The position numbers were made by a program, and so were the translations under genes. The notes beneath the pieces are model-generated. The model did no database searches. It was not told the DNA's origin and saw only the letters and a program-made list of their open reading frames with translations. Shown piece after piece: positions 32,231 to 42,560 of a stretch of 64,000 nucleotides of DNA. This DNA is from Nocardia colli (GTDB lineage Bacteria > Actinomycetota > Actinomycetes > Mycobacteriales > Mycobacteriaceae). The first letter of the stretch is position 1; each line of letters opens with the position of its first letter. The stretch covers positions 124,001-188,000 of the forward strand of contig NZ_VXLC01000001.1 of assembly GCF_008704205.1 (NCBI RefSeq), written 5' to 3'.

Positions 32231-32262
32231 CAGGGGCCGGCGGCGGACGCCGTCGGCCCCTG
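32231..32262. terminator. Bidirectional hairpin between convergent genes
   Basis: Arms CAGGGGCCGGCGGC (32231-32244) and GCCGTCGGCCCCTG (32249-32262) with one mismatch, between the 90-residue gene and the secreted-peptide gene. Confidence 0.65.
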
Positions 32263-32275
32263 GTCGTAATGTGCG

Positions 32276-32509
32276 CTAAACGGTGCAGATGCTGCCGACT
32301 CCGCCGGACATCGTCTTGAGCAGGCAGACGAACCCGCGACCGATCGCGGGCAAACCCTGCACCGAACCGGTCGAACTGCCCGTCGACCCATCGATGTAGG
32401 CAGGTGCGGCAGCCGGCGCGGGCGCCGCGAAAGCCGAAGCGCCGCCGGACAATACGATGACCAGGGTGGCGAACGTTGCCGCGCCGACGTGCACTATCGA
32501 TCGTTTCAT
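32276..32509 (-). CDS. Small secreted peptide with C-terminal cysteine pair
   Basis: 77 residues from ATG 32509 (MKRSIVHVGAATFATLVIVL). Signal peptide ends near ASAFAAPAP; the mature part has a Ser/Thr-rich spacer and ends FVCLLKTMSGGVGSICTV with two cysteines 13 apart. Same plan as the peptides at 24379 and 24778. Function unknown. Confidence 0.6.
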   Translation of the reverse strand: MKRSIVHVGAATFATLVIVLSGGASAFAAPAPAAAPAYIDGSTGSSTGSVQGLPAIGRGFVCLLKTMSGGVGSICTV

Positions 32510-32673
32510 CAAAACCAACTCTCTCTTGTGATCGCGCTAACACGCCAGGCCAAACTAGCCCCGACCAAAAGAGGTGAGATGCCCATAGTTCTATGGGCAC
32601 AGTCGGCAACACGGTACGGAATCCGTTGCTGCACAACAGATATCGATGCAATCACCAAACCGTGAACGAAATG

Positions 32674-32709
32674 CACACTGCCCGTACCGAACTCGGTACG
32701 GGCAGTGTG
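32674..32709 (-). terminator. Hairpin terminator of the hem operon
   Basis: 17-bp perfect inverted repeat, arms 32674-32690 and 32693-32709 (CACACTGCCCGTACCGA and its complement), just past the hemD stop. Confidence 0.7.
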
Positions 32710-32721
32710 ATGGAACGAAAA

Positions 32722-34287
32722 TCAGCGGCTGCGGCGACTCTTCTTCCGCGGCGGCGGCAGCAGTCCCTCGGCCCGCAGCCGGGCCGCATGCTCGGCCAGC
32801 GCCTCGACCAACGGACCGACCTGCGCCACCTCGGGCTGCACATCGACGCGCAGACCGAATTCGATCGCCGTCTCGGCGGTCTTCGGGCCGATGCACGCGA
32901 CGATGGTGCGTGCGTGCGGCTTACCCGCGATGCCGACCAGGTTGCGCACCGTGGAGGACGAGGTGAACAGGACCGCGTCGAAACCGCCGGTCTTGATCAT
33001 CTCGCGGGTCTCGGCCGGCGGCGGCGAGGCGCGCACCGTGCGGTAGGCGGTGACGTCGTCGATTTCCCAGCCGCGGTCGCGCAGGCCCTCGGCCAGCGTC
33101 TCGGTGGCGATGTCGGCGCGCGGCAACAGCACCCGGTTGACCGGGTCGAAAACGTCGTCGTAGGGCGGGAAGTCGGCGAGCAGGCCCTCGGAGGACTGTT
33201 CACCGCTGGGCACCAGCTCGGGATTGATGCCGAACGAGCGGACCCGGTCCGCGGTGGCCTCGCCGACGCAGGCGATCTTCACGCCGGAGAAAGCCCGTGC
33301 GTCCAAACCGAATTCGGCGAACTTCTCCCACACCGCGCGCACCGCGTTGGTGGAGGTGAACACCACCCACTGGTAGCGGCCGTCGACCAGACCCTTGACC
33401 GCGCGCTCCATCTGCGCAGGGCTGCGCGGCGGCTCGACCGCGATCGTCGGCACCTCCATCGGGATGGCGCCGTGCGTGACCAGCCGCTCGCTCATCTCGC
33501 CGGCCTGGTCCTTGGTGCGCGGCACCAGCACGGTCCAGCCGTACAGCGCGCGCGACTCCCACCAGGACATCTTCGAGCGCGACGCGACCACCTTGCCGAT
33601 GGTCACCACCAGCGGCCCGACCAGCTCGGAGGCGGCGCTGTTCAGCGTGGCCAGGGTGGCCTCGATGGTGCGCTGCTGCCGGGTGGTGCCGCGCACGGTC
33701 ACCGCGACCGGGGTCTGCGGCGCCATGCCGTGTTCGACCAGGGCGCTTGCGGTTTCGGCCAGGTGGCCGGAGGTGGCGTGCAGTACCAGCGGTCCCGGGG
33801 CGGCGGCCAGCGCGGCCCAGTCGACCTCGCCGCGCACGTCGGCCTCGGTGTGCCCGGAGCCGAGCGCGATGCCCGCGTAGCTCGGCACGGCCGACCCGTT
33901 GGGCAGGCCCGGCAGCACCTCGAACACCATGTGCGAGCGGGTGACCGCGTTGACCTCGGCGATCACCGAGTCGGTGGTCAACGGGTCGCCGGCGACGACG
34001 CGGACCACGTCGTGGCCGTTGCGGGCCTCGGCGATCAGCGTCTTGGCCACCTCGGCGGGCTCGCCGAGCGCGGGCCGCACGTCCACCGGACGCTCACCGT
34101 CCTCGCCGGGCTCGACCGCGGTCCCGATCAGGGCGAGCACACCCTTGTCGACATCGGGATCGGTGAACGCCAGCGTCGCGCGACCGATCACCTCACGAGC
34201 GCGCACGGTGAGCAAAGCCGGGTCGCCGGGCCCTGACCCGACAAAAAGGATCCGACCTGGCTGCTTCTTGATAGCTCGTCCGCTCAT
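32722..34287 (-). CDS. hemD: Fused uroporphyrinogen-III methyltransferase/uroporphyrinogen-III synthase
   Basis: 521 residues from ATG 34287 (overlaps hemC stop). The N-terminal 240 residues are a CobA/SumT-like methylase ([58 protein letters not shown]). The C-terminal half is HemD ([53 protein letters not shown]). The synthase closes hydroxymethylbilane to uroporphyrinogen III. Same fusion as Rv0511. Methylase glycine loops look intact, though activity was not judged. Confidence 0.92.
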   Translation of the reverse strand: MSGRAIKKQPGRILFVGSGPGDPALLTVRAREVIGRATLAFTDPDVDKGVLALIGTAVEPGEDGERPVDVRPALGEPAEVAKTLIAEARNGHDVVRVVAGDPLTTDSVIAEVNAVTRSHMVFEVLPGLPNGSAVPSYAGIALGSGHTEADVRGEVDWAALAAAPGPLVLHATSGHLAETASALVEHGMAPQTPVAVTVRGTTRQQRTIEATLATLNSAASELVGPLVVTIGKVVASRSKMSWWESRALYGWTVLVPRTKDQAGEMSERLVTHGAIPMEVPTIAVEPPRSPAQMERAVKGLVDGRYQWVVFTSTNAVRAVWEKFAEFGLDARAFSGVKIACVGEATADRVRSFGINPELVPSGEQSSEGLLADFPPYDDVFDPVNRVLLPRADIATETLAEGLRDRGWEIDDVTAYRTVRASPPPAETREMIKTGGFDAVLFTSSSTVRNLVGIAGKPHARTIVACIGPKTAETAIEFGLRVDVQPEVAQVGPLVEALAEHAARLRAEGLLPPPRKKSRRSR

Positions 34288-35336
34288 TGGTTGTTCTCCA
34301 TTGGGCTGGGTTGGGTGAAGTCTGTGGCGGGCGCATTCACCGCCTGGGTATTCGAACCGGAATCCGGTTCGGGGCCGCTGGGCCCTGGTTCGACGACGCT
34401 GAGTAGTTCGCGCGCGCCCATGTCGAGGAGTTCGCGGGCCAGTGCCCGGCCGAGCTCGTCCGCGTTCGCCGGCGCACCGACGATCGAGGCCCGGACCACG
34501 TCGGAGCCGTCGACGGCCGCCGCGCAACCACGCAGCGAGAGCTCGTCGAAGATCCGGCCGTCCTCGTCGATCGACTCGACCACCTCGGCGAGCGCGCCGA
34601 TCGGCGCGGTACAGCCCGCCTCGAGTTCGGCGAGCAGCGCCCGCTCCGCGATGATCGACGCGCGCGTCGCGGCGTCGTCCAGCGCGGCGAGCACCTCGAT
34701 GAGTTCGGCGTCCTCGCTGCGGCATTCGACGGCCAGCGCACCCTGACCAGGAGCCGGGAGCATCTGCACCGGCTCCAAGGCCTCGGTCACCGCGTCGAGC
34801 CGGTCGATTCTGGCCAGGCCGGCCCGGGCGACCACGACCGCGTCGAGATCGCCGTCACTGACCTTGCGCAGGCGGGTGTCCAGGTTGCCGCGCAGTGGGA
34901 CGATGTCCAGGCCGAGGCCGAGCGCGCGCAGCTGGGAGGCGCGGCGCGGCGCCGAGGTGCCGACCTTGGCGCCCGCGGGTAGCTCGCCGAGCACCAGTCC
35001 GTCGCGGGCGACGAGCGCGTCGCGCGGATCCTGCCGGGGCGGGATGGCGGCGATGGTGAAGCGCGGGTCCTGTGCGGTCGGCAGGTCCTTGTAGGAGTGC
35101 ACCGCGATGTCGATATTGCCCGCGGCCAGTTCGTCGCGCAGTGCGGAGGTGAACACGCCGACACCGATCTGCTGCACCGGCTCAGAGGACAGATCGCCGA
35201 GGGTCTTGACCACCACCAGCTCGGCCTCGTGCCCCGCGGCGACCAGCGCGTCGCGGATGGTGCCCGACTGGGTGAGCGCGAGCAAGCTGCCGCGCGTGCC
35301 GATCCGCCACGGCGTGGGCGTGCTGCCTGCCGTCAC
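34284..35336 (-). CDS. hemC: Porphobilinogen deaminase (hydroxymethylbilane synthase)
   Basis: 350 residues from GTG 35336 ([20 protein letters not shown]), chosen for GGAAGAGG upstream; ATG 35363 is an alternative adding nine residues. Signatures: [51 protein letters not shown] and the cofactor cysteine in [16 protein letters not shown]. Links four porphobilinogens into hydroxymethylbilane. Long acidic C-terminal tail is typical of relatives. Confidence 0.95.
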   Translation of the reverse strand: MTAGSTPTPWRIGTRGSLLALTQSGTIRDALVAAGHEAELVVVKTLGDLSSEPVQQIGVGVFTSALRDELAAGNIDIAVHSYKDLPTAQDPRFTIAAIPPRQDPRDALVARDGLVLGELPAGAKVGTSAPRRASQLRALGLGLDIVPLRGNLDTRLRKVSDGDLDAVVVARAGLARIDRLDAVTEALEPVQMLPAPGQGALAVECRSEDAELIEVLAALDDAATRASIIAERALLAELEAGCTAPIGALAEVVESIDEDGRIFDELSLRGCAAAVDGSDVVRASIVGAPANADELGRALARELLDMGARELLSVVEPGPSGPEPDSGSNTQAVNAPATDFTQPSPMENNQ

Positions 35337-35400
35337 GTTGTCCTCTTCCTGCACGAGTGTCATGCCCGCACCTCGCGGGCCGTGCCGTTCCCGGGCGCCG

Positions 35401-36840
35401 TCATGCGGGCTGCCCCTGTTCGTCGCCGGGTTGACCGGCGGTGAAGTCGTCGGCCAGGGCGATGTCGGCGTCGGTGAGCACCAGGCCGGCGTGCTCGCCG
35501 ATCGCGCTGATCTCCATCGGAGTGGCAACCGCCTGCGCCGCACCCGGTTTCAGTTCGAACAGCTCGCGCAGCGCCTCGGCGTAGCTGTCGCCGCCCGGCG
35601 TGGAGGCCAGCTGCTTGACCCGCACCGTCGGCGCGTGCAGCAGCTTGTCCACCACCCGGCGCACCGTGCGGGCCACCTCGTCCCGCTCCGGATCGGCCAG
35701 GCTGGGCAGCCGCGAATCCAGCCGCAGCAGTTCGGCTTCCACCACCTCGGCGGCGCGCTGGCGCAGCGCGGCCACGGTCGGGGTGACCTCGGCCATCCGC
35801 TGGCCGGTCAGGTATTTGGCCAGCTCGTCGGCGACGATCGCGCGGGCGGCGGCGGTGTCGTCGGCGGCCGCGCCCGCCGCGGGGTCGCGCTGCAAGGTCT
35901 CGATGTCGATGACCGTCACGCCGGGCAGGCCGGCGACGGCGTGCTCTACGTCGCGGGGCAGGCCGAGGTCGCAGAACACCAACGGCCGTTCGGTGGTGGC
36001 GAATTCGGTGCCGCGCTCGCGCTCGGTCAGCGCCCGGTGCGTGTCGGCCAGCGTCACCACGTTGCCGACCGCGCCGGTACAGGTGATGACCACGTCGGCC
36101 GCGGCCATCGCCTCGGGCAGCCGGGACAGTTCCAGTGCCTCGGCGGCCACGCCGTAGCTGCCCGCGGTCTCGGCCAGCCGCGCGGCCCGGCCGATGGTGC
36201 GGTTCACCACGATGATCCGGCCGATGCCGGCCCGCGAAAGATGCGCCACCGCAAGGCTGCCCATCGCGCCGGCGCCGACCACGACGGCGGTCCGCCCGGC
36301 CAGCGGGCCGAGCACGTGCTGCGCGCGATCGAGCGCGACGGACACGACCGACGCTCCGGCCCGGTCGATTCCGGTCTCCGAGTGCACCCGCTTGCCGACC
36401 CGCAGCGCGTGCTGGGCCAGCTCGTGCAGGGTCCGCCCGACCGCCTGCTGCGCATCGGCGGAGGCGTAGGCGCCGCGGATCTGGCTGAGCACCTGCTGCT
36501 CGCCGATCACCATCGAGTCCAGCCCGCTGGCCACCGCGAACAGGTGCTCGGCGGCGGCCTCGCTGTAGCGCACGTAGGCGTGTTTGGTCAGGTCCGGCAG
36601 CGGCAGCCCGGAATGCTTGGTGAGCAGGTCGCCGACCTCGGCGAGACCGCCGTGGAACGCGTCGACTACGGCGTACACCTCGACCCGGTTGCAGGTCGAG
36701 ACGATCATCGCCTCGGAGACGTGGCTCGAGGTGAGCATGCGGTCGATCAGCTTGGGGCGGTCGGCGTCGGCGATGGCCACCTTCTCCAGCACCGAGACGG
36801 GCGCACTCCTGTGCGAAATCCCGACCAGAAGAACGCTCAT
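35401..36840 (-). CDS. hemA: Glutamyl-tRNA reductase
   Basis: 479 residues. Catalytic Cys in [16 protein letters not shown], substrate region [21 protein letters not shown] Rossmann loop [20 protein letters not shown], and C-terminal dimerisation helices. First committed enzyme of the C5 pathway, making glutamate-1-semialdehyde from Glu-tRNA. Start overlaps the rex stop by 4 bp, which places haem synthesis directly behind the redox repressor. Confidence 0.96.
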   Translation of the reverse strand: MSVLLVGISHRSAPVSVLEKVAIADADRPKLIDRMLTSSHVSEAMIVSTCNRVEVYAVVDAFHGGLAEVGDLLTKHSGLPLPDLTKHAYVRYSEAAAEHLFAVASGLDSMVIGEQQVLSQIRGAYASADAQQAVGRTLHELAQHALRVGKRVHSETGIDRAGASVVSVALDRAQHVLGPLAGRTAVVVGAGAMGSLAVAHLSRAGIGRIIVVNRTIGRAARLAETAGSYGVAAEALELSRLPEAMAAADVVITCTGAVGNVVTLADTHRALTERERGTEFATTERPLVFCDLGLPRDVEHAVAGLPGVTVIDIETLQRDPAAGAAADDTAAARAIVADELAKYLTGQRMAEVTPTVAALRQRAAEVVEAELLRLDSRLPSLADPERDEVARTVRRVVDKLLHAPTVRVKQLASTPGGDSYAEALRELFELKPGAAQAVATPMEISAIGEHAGLVLTDADIALADDFTAGQPGDEQGQPA

Positions 36841-37691
36841 GGAGTAACCACCGATCCCTTGCTGCTTGGCTCCGTTGCCGTGTGCGAGGACGCCGTATGC
36901 GCGGCTGCCGAATGCTTGAGGGCCTGATGCACGGCCGAGGTGTGCGCGGTGGGCGCGCGGTGGCTGATCCGGCTCGGCCGCGCCACCTCGGGCGCCTTGG
37001 CCGCGGGCTCGGATGCGTTGTCCGCGTTGCGCACTCGCTCGAACGACAGCATCTGCAGCTCGACCGCGAGGTCGACCCGGCGCAGTTCGACCGTGGCCGG
37101 CGCGATCAGTTCGACGGGCGCGAAGCTCAGGATGGATTGCAGCCCGGCCGCGACCAACCCGTCGCAGGCTTGCTGCGCGGCATCGTCGGGCACGGTGATC
37201 ACCGCGATGGTCGGGTCGAGCGCGGCGACCGCCTCGGCCAGCCCGGCGACGTCGCGCACCACCAAACCGGCGACCGAAAGGCCGATCACCTCGGGATGGT
37301 TGTCGAAGATGCCGACCACGGTGAAGCCACGCCGCTGGAATCCGCCGTAACCGACCAGGGCCCGGCCGAGATTCCCGGCGCCGACGAGCACCACGCGGTG
37401 TCCCTGCGACAGGCCGAGCACATCCTCGATCCTTGTCCTCAGCCTGGCTACGTCATAGCCGACACCCCGTACGCCATTGGGTCCGAGGAAGGAAAGGTCC
37501 TTGCGCAACTTCGCCGAATTGACACCCGCCGCGACAGCGAGTTCCTCACTCGATACGATGGCAACACCCTCGTCGGCCAACGTGGCGAGGACCCGGAGAT
37601 AGGTCGCCAGACGCGCGACGGTGGCCTGCGGGATGTCCTTCTGCAGAGCCCTGCCGGAGACGCCGCCCGGCGCCTCATGCTGCTCTGTCAC
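36837..37691 (-). CDS. rex: Redox-sensing transcriptional repressor Rex
   Basis: 284 residues. N-terminal winged helix ([40 protein letters not shown]), then a Rossmann domain [20 protein letters not shown] and [15 protein letters not shown]. Rex releases DNA when NADH is high. The C-terminal 70 residues ([20 protein letters not shown] and onward) are an Ala/His/Ser-rich extension longer than in most Rex proteins. Heads the hemACD operon. Confidence 0.95.
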   Translation of the reverse strand: MTEQHEAPGGVSGRALQKDIPQATVARLATYLRVLATLADEGVAIVSSEELAVAAGVNSAKLRKDLSFLGPNGVRGVGYDVARLRTRIEDVLGLSQGHRVVLVGAGNLGRALVGYGGFQRRGFTVVGIFDNHPEVIGLSVAGLVVRDVAGLAEAVAALDPTIAVITVPDDAAQQACDGLVAAGLQSILSFAPVELIAPATVELRRVDLAVELQMLSFERVRNADNASEPAAKAPEVARPSRISHRAPTAHTSAVHQALKHSAAAHTASSHTATEPSSKGSVVTP

Positions 37692-37853
37692 GTCGTCGGC
37701 TCCTCGTTCCGGCCCGATCGGGTTCCGGTTCGTCGCTGGACCTCTGGCCCGGGACGGTCCGGTGCCATGGTCGAAGTGTCGGAATGCTGGGTGTCTTTAC
37801 GCGGTGGGCCCGCAGCCTCGGCAAGCGGGTCCGCGTGCCACCACCGTAACTGC

Positions 37854-37871
37854 TTGTGCAGCCCTTCACAA
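37854..37871. promoter_or_regulatory. Rex operator (ROP) candidate
   Basis: TTGTGCAGCCCTTCACAA fits the Rex site TTGTGAA-N4-TTCACAA with one mismatch. It lies 163 bp upstream of the rex start codon, so rex-hemACD is probably under its own NADH-responsive control. Confidence 0.65.
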
Positions 37872-37942
37872 AGTCGGTGAAATTGGCCTCATTTTCCGTC
37901 GCGACCAGCGCTGCGGCCGAAACGGACAGTCATCGCTACCGG

Positions 37943-38203
37943 TCAGCGGCTCAAGTCCGCCCGCAATCGGGCCTCGTCGACGTCGAAATAGCTGTGCTCA
38001 CGACCGTTGAGCAGCACGACTGGCAAACGATCGCCGAACTCCGCGCGCAGGCCGGGATCGGTGGCCGCGGCCTCGTCCACATCCAGCGTCGCGGGCTCGA
38101 TGCCGAACTCGGCGCAGATCGTGCGCAGCTGGTCCAGCGCGGTTACGCACAGACCACAGCCGGATCTGGTCAACAGGGTCACCGAATGTGTGGGATTGGT
38201 CAT
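37943..38203 (-). CDS. Glutaredoxin-like protein
   Basis: 86 residues with a CxxC active site at the end of the first strand (VTLLTRSGCGLCVTALDQLR) and the cis-Pro stretch RLPVVLLNGREHSYFDVDEA. Thioredoxin-fold, NrdH/glutaredoxin-like family, equivalent in position to Rv0508 upstream of hemA. Likely a cytoplasmic thiol-disulfide oxidoreductase that could use mycothiol. Confidence 0.85.
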   Translation of the reverse strand: MTNPTHSVTLLTRSGCGLCVTALDQLRTICAEFGIEPATLDVDEAAATDPGLRAEFGDRLPVVLLNGREHSYFDVDEARLRADLSR

Positions 38204-38314
38204 GGCGGATATTAAATCCCCTCGCCACGCCCGAATCGGTCTGCCAGGTACTGCGATGACTGTCGGCCCGCCCGGTTACTGTGGACGTGGTTCGCGCGAC
38301 GGGCGGAGGTATCG

Positions 38315-39343
38315 GTGCCGGAACGATCGAAGGTGGCAAGGGCCGGATTCATCGCGGGACGATTCGGCGAGTTTCCGGCGCGGTGGAATCTGGGCGCGAT
38401 CGGCGAGGGTCTGCAGGATCAGCTGGCCCGCATCCCGCGCAGCCCCTTCGGCCCCAGCGAGGAAGAGCTGCGGGCCAACCTGGCCGGCGAGGCCAGCGCG
38501 AACGCCGCATTGTCCTTGCACGACGCGGAATTGGCGCTCGCCGAGCCCGATGACACCTCCCCGGAGGTGCCGCGCGATCTGACCGCGGCGGCGTTCTTCG
38601 ACGTGGACAACACCATGGTGCAGGGCGCGTCGATCGTGCACTTCGCCCGAGGTCTGGCCGCGCGCAAGTACTTCAAGACCTCCGACCTGGTCGACGTGGC
38701 CTGGAAGCAGGTCAAGTTCCGGGTTACCGGGCGGGAGAACAGCTCCGACATGGTCAGCGGCAAGGAGAAGGCGCTGGCGTTCATCGCCGGACGCCCCACC
38801 GCCGAGCTGGCCGAGCTCGGCGAGGAGATCTACGACGAGATCATCGCGGACAAGATCTGGCCGGGCACAAGGGCTCTCGCGCAGATGCACCTGGACGCGG
38901 GCCAGCAGGTCTGGCTGGTCACCGCGACGCCGGTCGAGCTGGCCCAGGTGATCGCCAAGCGGCTCGGGCTCACCGGCGCGCTCGGCACGGTGGCCGAGAG
39001 CGTGGACGGCAAGTTCACCGGACGGCTGGTCGGCGACATCCTGCACGGCCTCGGCAAGGCGCACGCGGTGCGCACGCTGGCGATCCGGGAAGGGTTGAAC
39101 CTCAAGCGTTGTACCGCGTACTCGGACAGTCACAACGACGTGCCGATGCTCTCGCTGGTCGGCACCGCGGTCGCGATCAACCCGGATTCGGATCTGCGCG
39201 AGGTGGCGAAGAACCGAGGCTGGGAGATCCGTGACTTCCGCACCGGGCGCAAGGCGGCGAAGATCGGCGTGCCGACCGCGCTGGCGCTCGGCGCCGCGGG
39301 CGGCGCGGTGGCCGCCGCGGTGACCCGCAAGCGGGATCACTGA
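38315..39343 (+). CDS. HAD-IB family phosphatase (SerB1-like)
   Basis: 342 residues from GTG 38315. HAD motif [21 protein letters not shown], motif [15 protein letters not shown], and motif [20 protein letters not shown]. The N-terminal 90 residues are an extra helical region, and the C terminus is a hydrophobic Ala/Gly-rich stretch. Relatives are annotated phosphoserine phosphatase SerB1 (Rv0505c) but also act on other phospho-monoesters; substrate not certain. Confidence 0.85.
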   Translation: MPERSKVARAGFIAGRFGEFPARWNLGAIGEGLQDQLARIPRSPFGPSEEELRANLAGEASANAALSLHDAELALAEPDDTSPEVPRDLTAAAFFDVDNTMVQGASIVHFARGLAARKYFKTSDLVDVAWKQVKFRVTGRENSSDMVSGKEKALAFIAGRPTAELAELGEEIYDEIIADKIWPGTRALAQMHLDAGQQVWLVTATPVELAQVIAKRLGLTGALGTVAESVDGKFTGRLVGDILHGLGKAHAVRTLAIREGLNLKRCTAYSDSHNDVPMLSLVGTAVAINPDSDLREVAKNRGWEIRDFRTGRKAAKIGVPTALALGAAGGAVAAAVTRKRDH

Positions 39344-39413
39344 GCACTGCGCACGAGCGCCGGAAACCAGTGCGGCCGAGGGGTTTACCGACTGGTGCCC
39401 GGCGATCGGGCCA

Positions 39414-40439
39414 CTACCCGGTGAACGGGTTGCGGCGCTTGGTGAGCAGTTTGTAGAGCGTCGACTGGATGGTCTCGCGCACCTGGTCGGTGACCTCGAA
39501 CATGGTCATCGGGTCGTCGGCGGCCTCCGGCTCGTAGCCGGTGGTGGGGATCGGGGCGCCGAATTCGATGTACCACTTCGACGGCAGCGGCAGCGCGCCG
39601 AGCGGGCCGAGCAGCGGGAACAGCGGCGTCACCGGGAAGTACGGCAGGCCGAGCAGCCGGGCGAGCGGTTGCAGGTCGGCCAGCTTCGGATAGATCTCCT
39701 CCGAACCCACGATGGAGCACGGGATGATCGGCACACCGGTGCGCACCGCCGCGGCCACGAATCCGCCGCGGCCGAAGCGTTGCAGCTTGTAGCGGTCGGA
39801 GTACTGCTTGCCGACGCCCTTGAAACCCTCCGGGAAGACGCCGGTGAGTTCGCCGGAGCGCAGCAGGCGTTCGGCGTCCTCGCGGCAGGCCAGGGTGTGC
39901 CCGGCCTTGCGGGCCAGCGCGCCGAGCACCGGCGTCTCGAAGATCAGGTCGGCGGCCAGCAGGCGCAGCGCGCGTTGCTTCGGGTGCCGGTCGTGGATGG
40001 CCAGTTGCAGCATCAGCCCGTCCAGCGGAATGGTGCCGGCATGGTTGGCCACGATCAGCGCGCCGCCGACCTCCGGGATGTTCGCCATCCCGCTGACCTG
40101 GACCCGGAACCACAGGTCCGACATCGGGCGCAGCGCGGGCAGGATGACCGACTCGAGCAGGTGCTCGTCGAAACCGAACTCGTCCACCTGGTAGTCGCCG
40201 GTGATCCGGCGGCGGGCGAAATCGGCGGTCTTGCCGATCTGCTTACCCAGCGCGCCGCGCACCAGGTCCGACAACGATTGCGGCGCAGCGGGTTCGGTGG
40301 CGGCCAGCCGATCGGTCAGCGAGGTCACCGGGCTGGGCGCCTCGCCCCGCGCATGCTCCGGCCAGCGCCGGGCGCTCGGGCGCGGGCGCGCGTCGTCCTG
40401 CAGGTCGTGGAGTTGGATGACTTTCGCTACGTCGTTCAT
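39414..40439 (-). CDS. Lysophospholipid acyltransferase (PlsC-like)
   Basis: 341 residues from ATG 40439 (overlaps the epimerase stop by 4 bp). PlsC motifs: VANHAGTIPLDGLML (NHxxxxD), LACREDAERLLRSGELTGVF with FPEGFKG, and VPIIPCSIVGSEEIYP. Transfers an acyl group to a lysophospholipid or related acceptor at the inner membrane. Corresponds to Rv0502. The N-terminal 90 residues are a disordered and helical leader. Confidence 0.85.
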   Translation of the reverse strand: MNDVAKVIQLHDLQDDARPRPSARRWPEHARGEAPSPVTSLTDRLAATEPAAPQSLSDLVRGALGKQIGKTADFARRRITGDYQVDEFGFDEHLLESVILPALRPMSDLWFRVQVSGMANIPEVGGALIVANHAGTIPLDGLMLQLAIHDRHPKQRALRLLAADLIFETPVLGALARKAGHTLACREDAERLLRSGELTGVFPEGFKGVGKQYSDRYKLQRFGRGGFVAAAVRTGVPIIPCSIVGSEEIYPKLADLQPLARLLGLPYFPVTPLFPLLGPLGALPLPSKWYIEFGAPIPTTGYEPEAADDPMTMFEVTDQVRETIQSTLYKLLTKRRNPFTG

Positions 40440-41533
40440 TGCTGTGCTCCCGTACCGGCCCCGAGCAGGCCGAGCAGTTTGTTTTCTGCGGCATCGATCC
40501 ACGCGGGATCGATTACGGGCCGCAACGCTGCGCCCCCGATGAAGTCGTCGAAGGCCTGCACCGTGGTCCAGCGCGGGACGAATCCGAGTTCGGCCCGCAT
40601 CCGGGTGGTGTCCAGGCCGCAGCCGAAATGGAAGTAGTCGAGCTGTTCGCCGGAGAATTCACGCATGACCGGGCCCATCAGCACCCGGCCCGCCGTCCGG
40701 AACAGCGCGAACGGCACCGGCAGTTCGATCCGGCCCGCCCGCCGCACCGCTTGGGACAGCGCGAGCGCACCGTCGCCGGCGATGTTGTAGGTGCCGCCTC
40801 GGGCGGTCAGCGCGGCGTGCGCGAGCGCGGCGACCGCGTCCTCCTGATGCAGCAGCTGGATGCGCGCGTCGCGGCCGAAGACGGTCGGCGTGATCGGCGA
40901 ACGGAGATACTGCACACCCCGGCCGGCCAACCGCGGTCCGACAATTGGTGCCAAACGCAGAATGGCGGTTGCAATATCTGGTCGCCGCCGTGCGAGCCCG
41001 CGCACGAAACCTTCGATGTCGATCATGTCGCGCGCGAACTCACCGCGGGGCGGAGTGCGCGCACTCATTTCTTCGGTGAATTTCGCCGGGTCCTTCGCGC
41101 TGCATCCGTAGACCGCGGAGGTGGAGCGCACGACCACCCGGCGCACCGTCGGCGCCTTCTGGCACACCGCGAACAACTGCATCGCGCCGAGCACGTTGAG
41201 GTCCTTCATCACCGCGCGATCGGCCCCGGCCGGCGGCTTGGCCAGCATCGCGGCGTGCACCACGGTGTCCACCGCGCAACCATCGATCACCTTACGGATC
41301 AACGGATTTCGGATATCCGCGCGGACGAACTCGGCGCGGCCCATGCGCCGCTGCAACTCCCGGCTCGGGGTCATGGTGTCGACCGCGATGATGCGCTCGA
41401 TGTCGGGATCCTGGGCGAGACGAGCGACCACGTTGCCGCCGAAGAAGCGACTCGCGCCGGTCACCAACACGACTTTCGGCGTGTGTCCGTCTCGAGTGTC
41501 AGAAGCCACCGGCACCGCATCCCACCTTGGCAA
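40436..41533 (-). CDS. NAD-dependent epimerase/dehydratase (GalE2-like)
   Basis: Extended SDR of up to 365 residues. Rossmann loop VVLVTGASRFFGGNVVARLA, Asp-binding region IIAVDTMTP, and a VVVRSTSAVYGCS segment where the usual YxxxK is not obvious, so catalysis may be altered. Corresponds to Rv0501, named galE2 by homology. GTG near 41512 is an alternative start. Its stop overlaps the acyltransferase start, suggesting envelope or lipid-sugar work. Confidence 0.8.
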   Translation of the reverse strand: MPRWDAVPVASDTRDGHTPKVVLVTGASRFFGGNVVARLAQDPDIERIIAVDTMTPSRELQRRMGRAEFVRADIRNPLIRKVIDGCAVDTVVHAAMLAKPPAGADRAVMKDLNVLGAMQLFAVCQKAPTVRRVVVRSTSAVYGCSAKDPAKFTEEMSARTPPRGEFARDMIDIEGFVRGLARRRPDIATAILRLAPIVGPRLAGRGVQYLRSPITPTVFGRDARIQLLHQEDAVAALAHAALTARGGTYNIAGDGALALSQAVRRAGRIELPVPFALFRTAGRVLMGPVMREFSGEQLDYFHFGCGLDTTRMRAELGFVPRWTTVQAFDDFIGGAALRPVIDPAWIDAAENKLLGLLGAGTGAQQ

Positions 41534-41665
41534 GCCCCCATTTCACTTATTCCCCGGTTCCTAGGGTAGCCGCTGCGTTCACGGGTTCTGTTGGTATTTA
41601 CCAGGTTCTAACGATGACTTCAGTCACCTGAAACACGCCGTGGTTTTAAAATTCGGTATTTCAAA

Positions 41666-41699
41666 CAAAAAGACCCGCCACCTCACGGTGACGGGTCTT
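41666..41699 (-). terminator. Rho-independent terminator after bS22
   Basis: Read on the minus strand: AAGACCCGTCACC, GTGA loop, GGTGGCGGGTCTT, then TTTGTTTG. Stem arms 41670-41682 and 41687-41699 with one mismatch, followed by a T-rich tract. Confidence 0.85.
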
Positions 41700-41717
41700 C
41701 GAGCTGACGCGCAGCGC

Positions 41718-41819
41718 TTACTTGCCGAGTTTGCGCCGCTGCACACGTGTGCGGCGAAGCAGCTTGCGGTGCTTCTTCTTCGACATGCGCTTGCGGCGCT
41801 TCTTGATCACAGAACCCAT
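41718..41819 (-). CDS. Ribosomal protein bS22 (AURKAIP1/COX24-type, 33 residues)
   Basis: [20 protein letters not shown] followed by [13 protein letters not shown]: 33 residues, almost all basic. This is the tiny actinobacterial protein (Rv0500B family) seen in the mycobacterial 30S subunit. ATG 41819 has GAGGAA eight bases upstream; a terminator follows. Longer frames through this spot are artefacts. Confidence 0.92.
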
Positions 41820-42081
41820 AGGGTTGTTCCTCGCGTTCTCTCTACTCGGCGCGCACGCTACACACGTACGCCAACTGACCGGTCGTTCGGCAAGCCTCAC
41901 GTCCAGTGTCCGCGCCGCCGGGTACCACCGGACACCACAAGTGATGCCACCGGCGGGCGAACACGAACCGAGGGTCCATCGTACCGGCACGTCCGGCTAG
42001 CTTCGAAACCGCCTGATCCAACGCCGCCGGACCAGGTCCGTCGGCGTCCCGCGGCCCGTGGGCCACGGATGGATCAGGCGC

Positions 42082-42381
42082 TCATCCGGCGTCGAAGTAG
42101 GACGTCTCCAGATAGTCGTGCACCGCTTTGGCGTGCACCCGGAACGAACGACCCACCCGCACCGCGGGCAGCTCACCGGAATGCACCAGCCGGTACACCG
42201 TCATCTTGGACACTCGCATCAGGCTCGCCACCTCGGCGACCGTGAGGAACTGAGTGCCGCCGAGCATGGGTTGACCCTGCGACCCGGAACCACCTTGCGT
42301 CCGGGAACCAGCCCGGGCGCCTGAGGGACCTGGGCCACTCGAACTTCCTGAGCTACTTGCAGACATCTTGTTAGACATCAT
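42082..42381 (-). CDS. Excisionase-type helix-turn-helix regulator (Rv0500A-like)
   Basis: 99 residues from ATG 42381, with GGAGG 11 bases upstream. A Ser/Gly/Pro-rich leader of about 40 residues precedes the winged helix TQFLTVAEVASLMRVSKMTV, YRLVHSGELPAVRVGRSFRV, HAKAVHDYLETSYFDAG. The C-terminal part matches the very conserved small HTH that precedes bS22 in mycobacteria. Related to BldC. A chromosomal regulator, not linked to a phage. Confidence 0.88.
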   Translation of the reverse strand: MMSNKMSASSSGSSSGPGPSGARAGSRTQGGSGSQGQPMLGGTQFLTVAEVASLMRVSKMTVYRLVHSGELPAVRVGRSFRVHAKAVHDYLETSYFDAG

Positions 42382-42560
42382 TGCACCATTGACCTCCGGC
42401 ACGCCCGCGCCGCCGGCTTCCCCACCGGCGGAACAGACACGCACGTGCTGCTTGAAGCTTAGCGGGACCAGTGGTGTTACTGCGACGGGAGTGAGAAATC
42501 AGCTTTTCCCATTGGGAACCGACCGGTTGCTTGCTTGCGAACAGACGGTGACCGGCAGAC

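Noticed and set aside
42082..42381. Phage excisionase suggesting a second element
   Set aside because: It matches the conserved chromosomal HTH gene next to bS22; no integrase or att repeats nearby.
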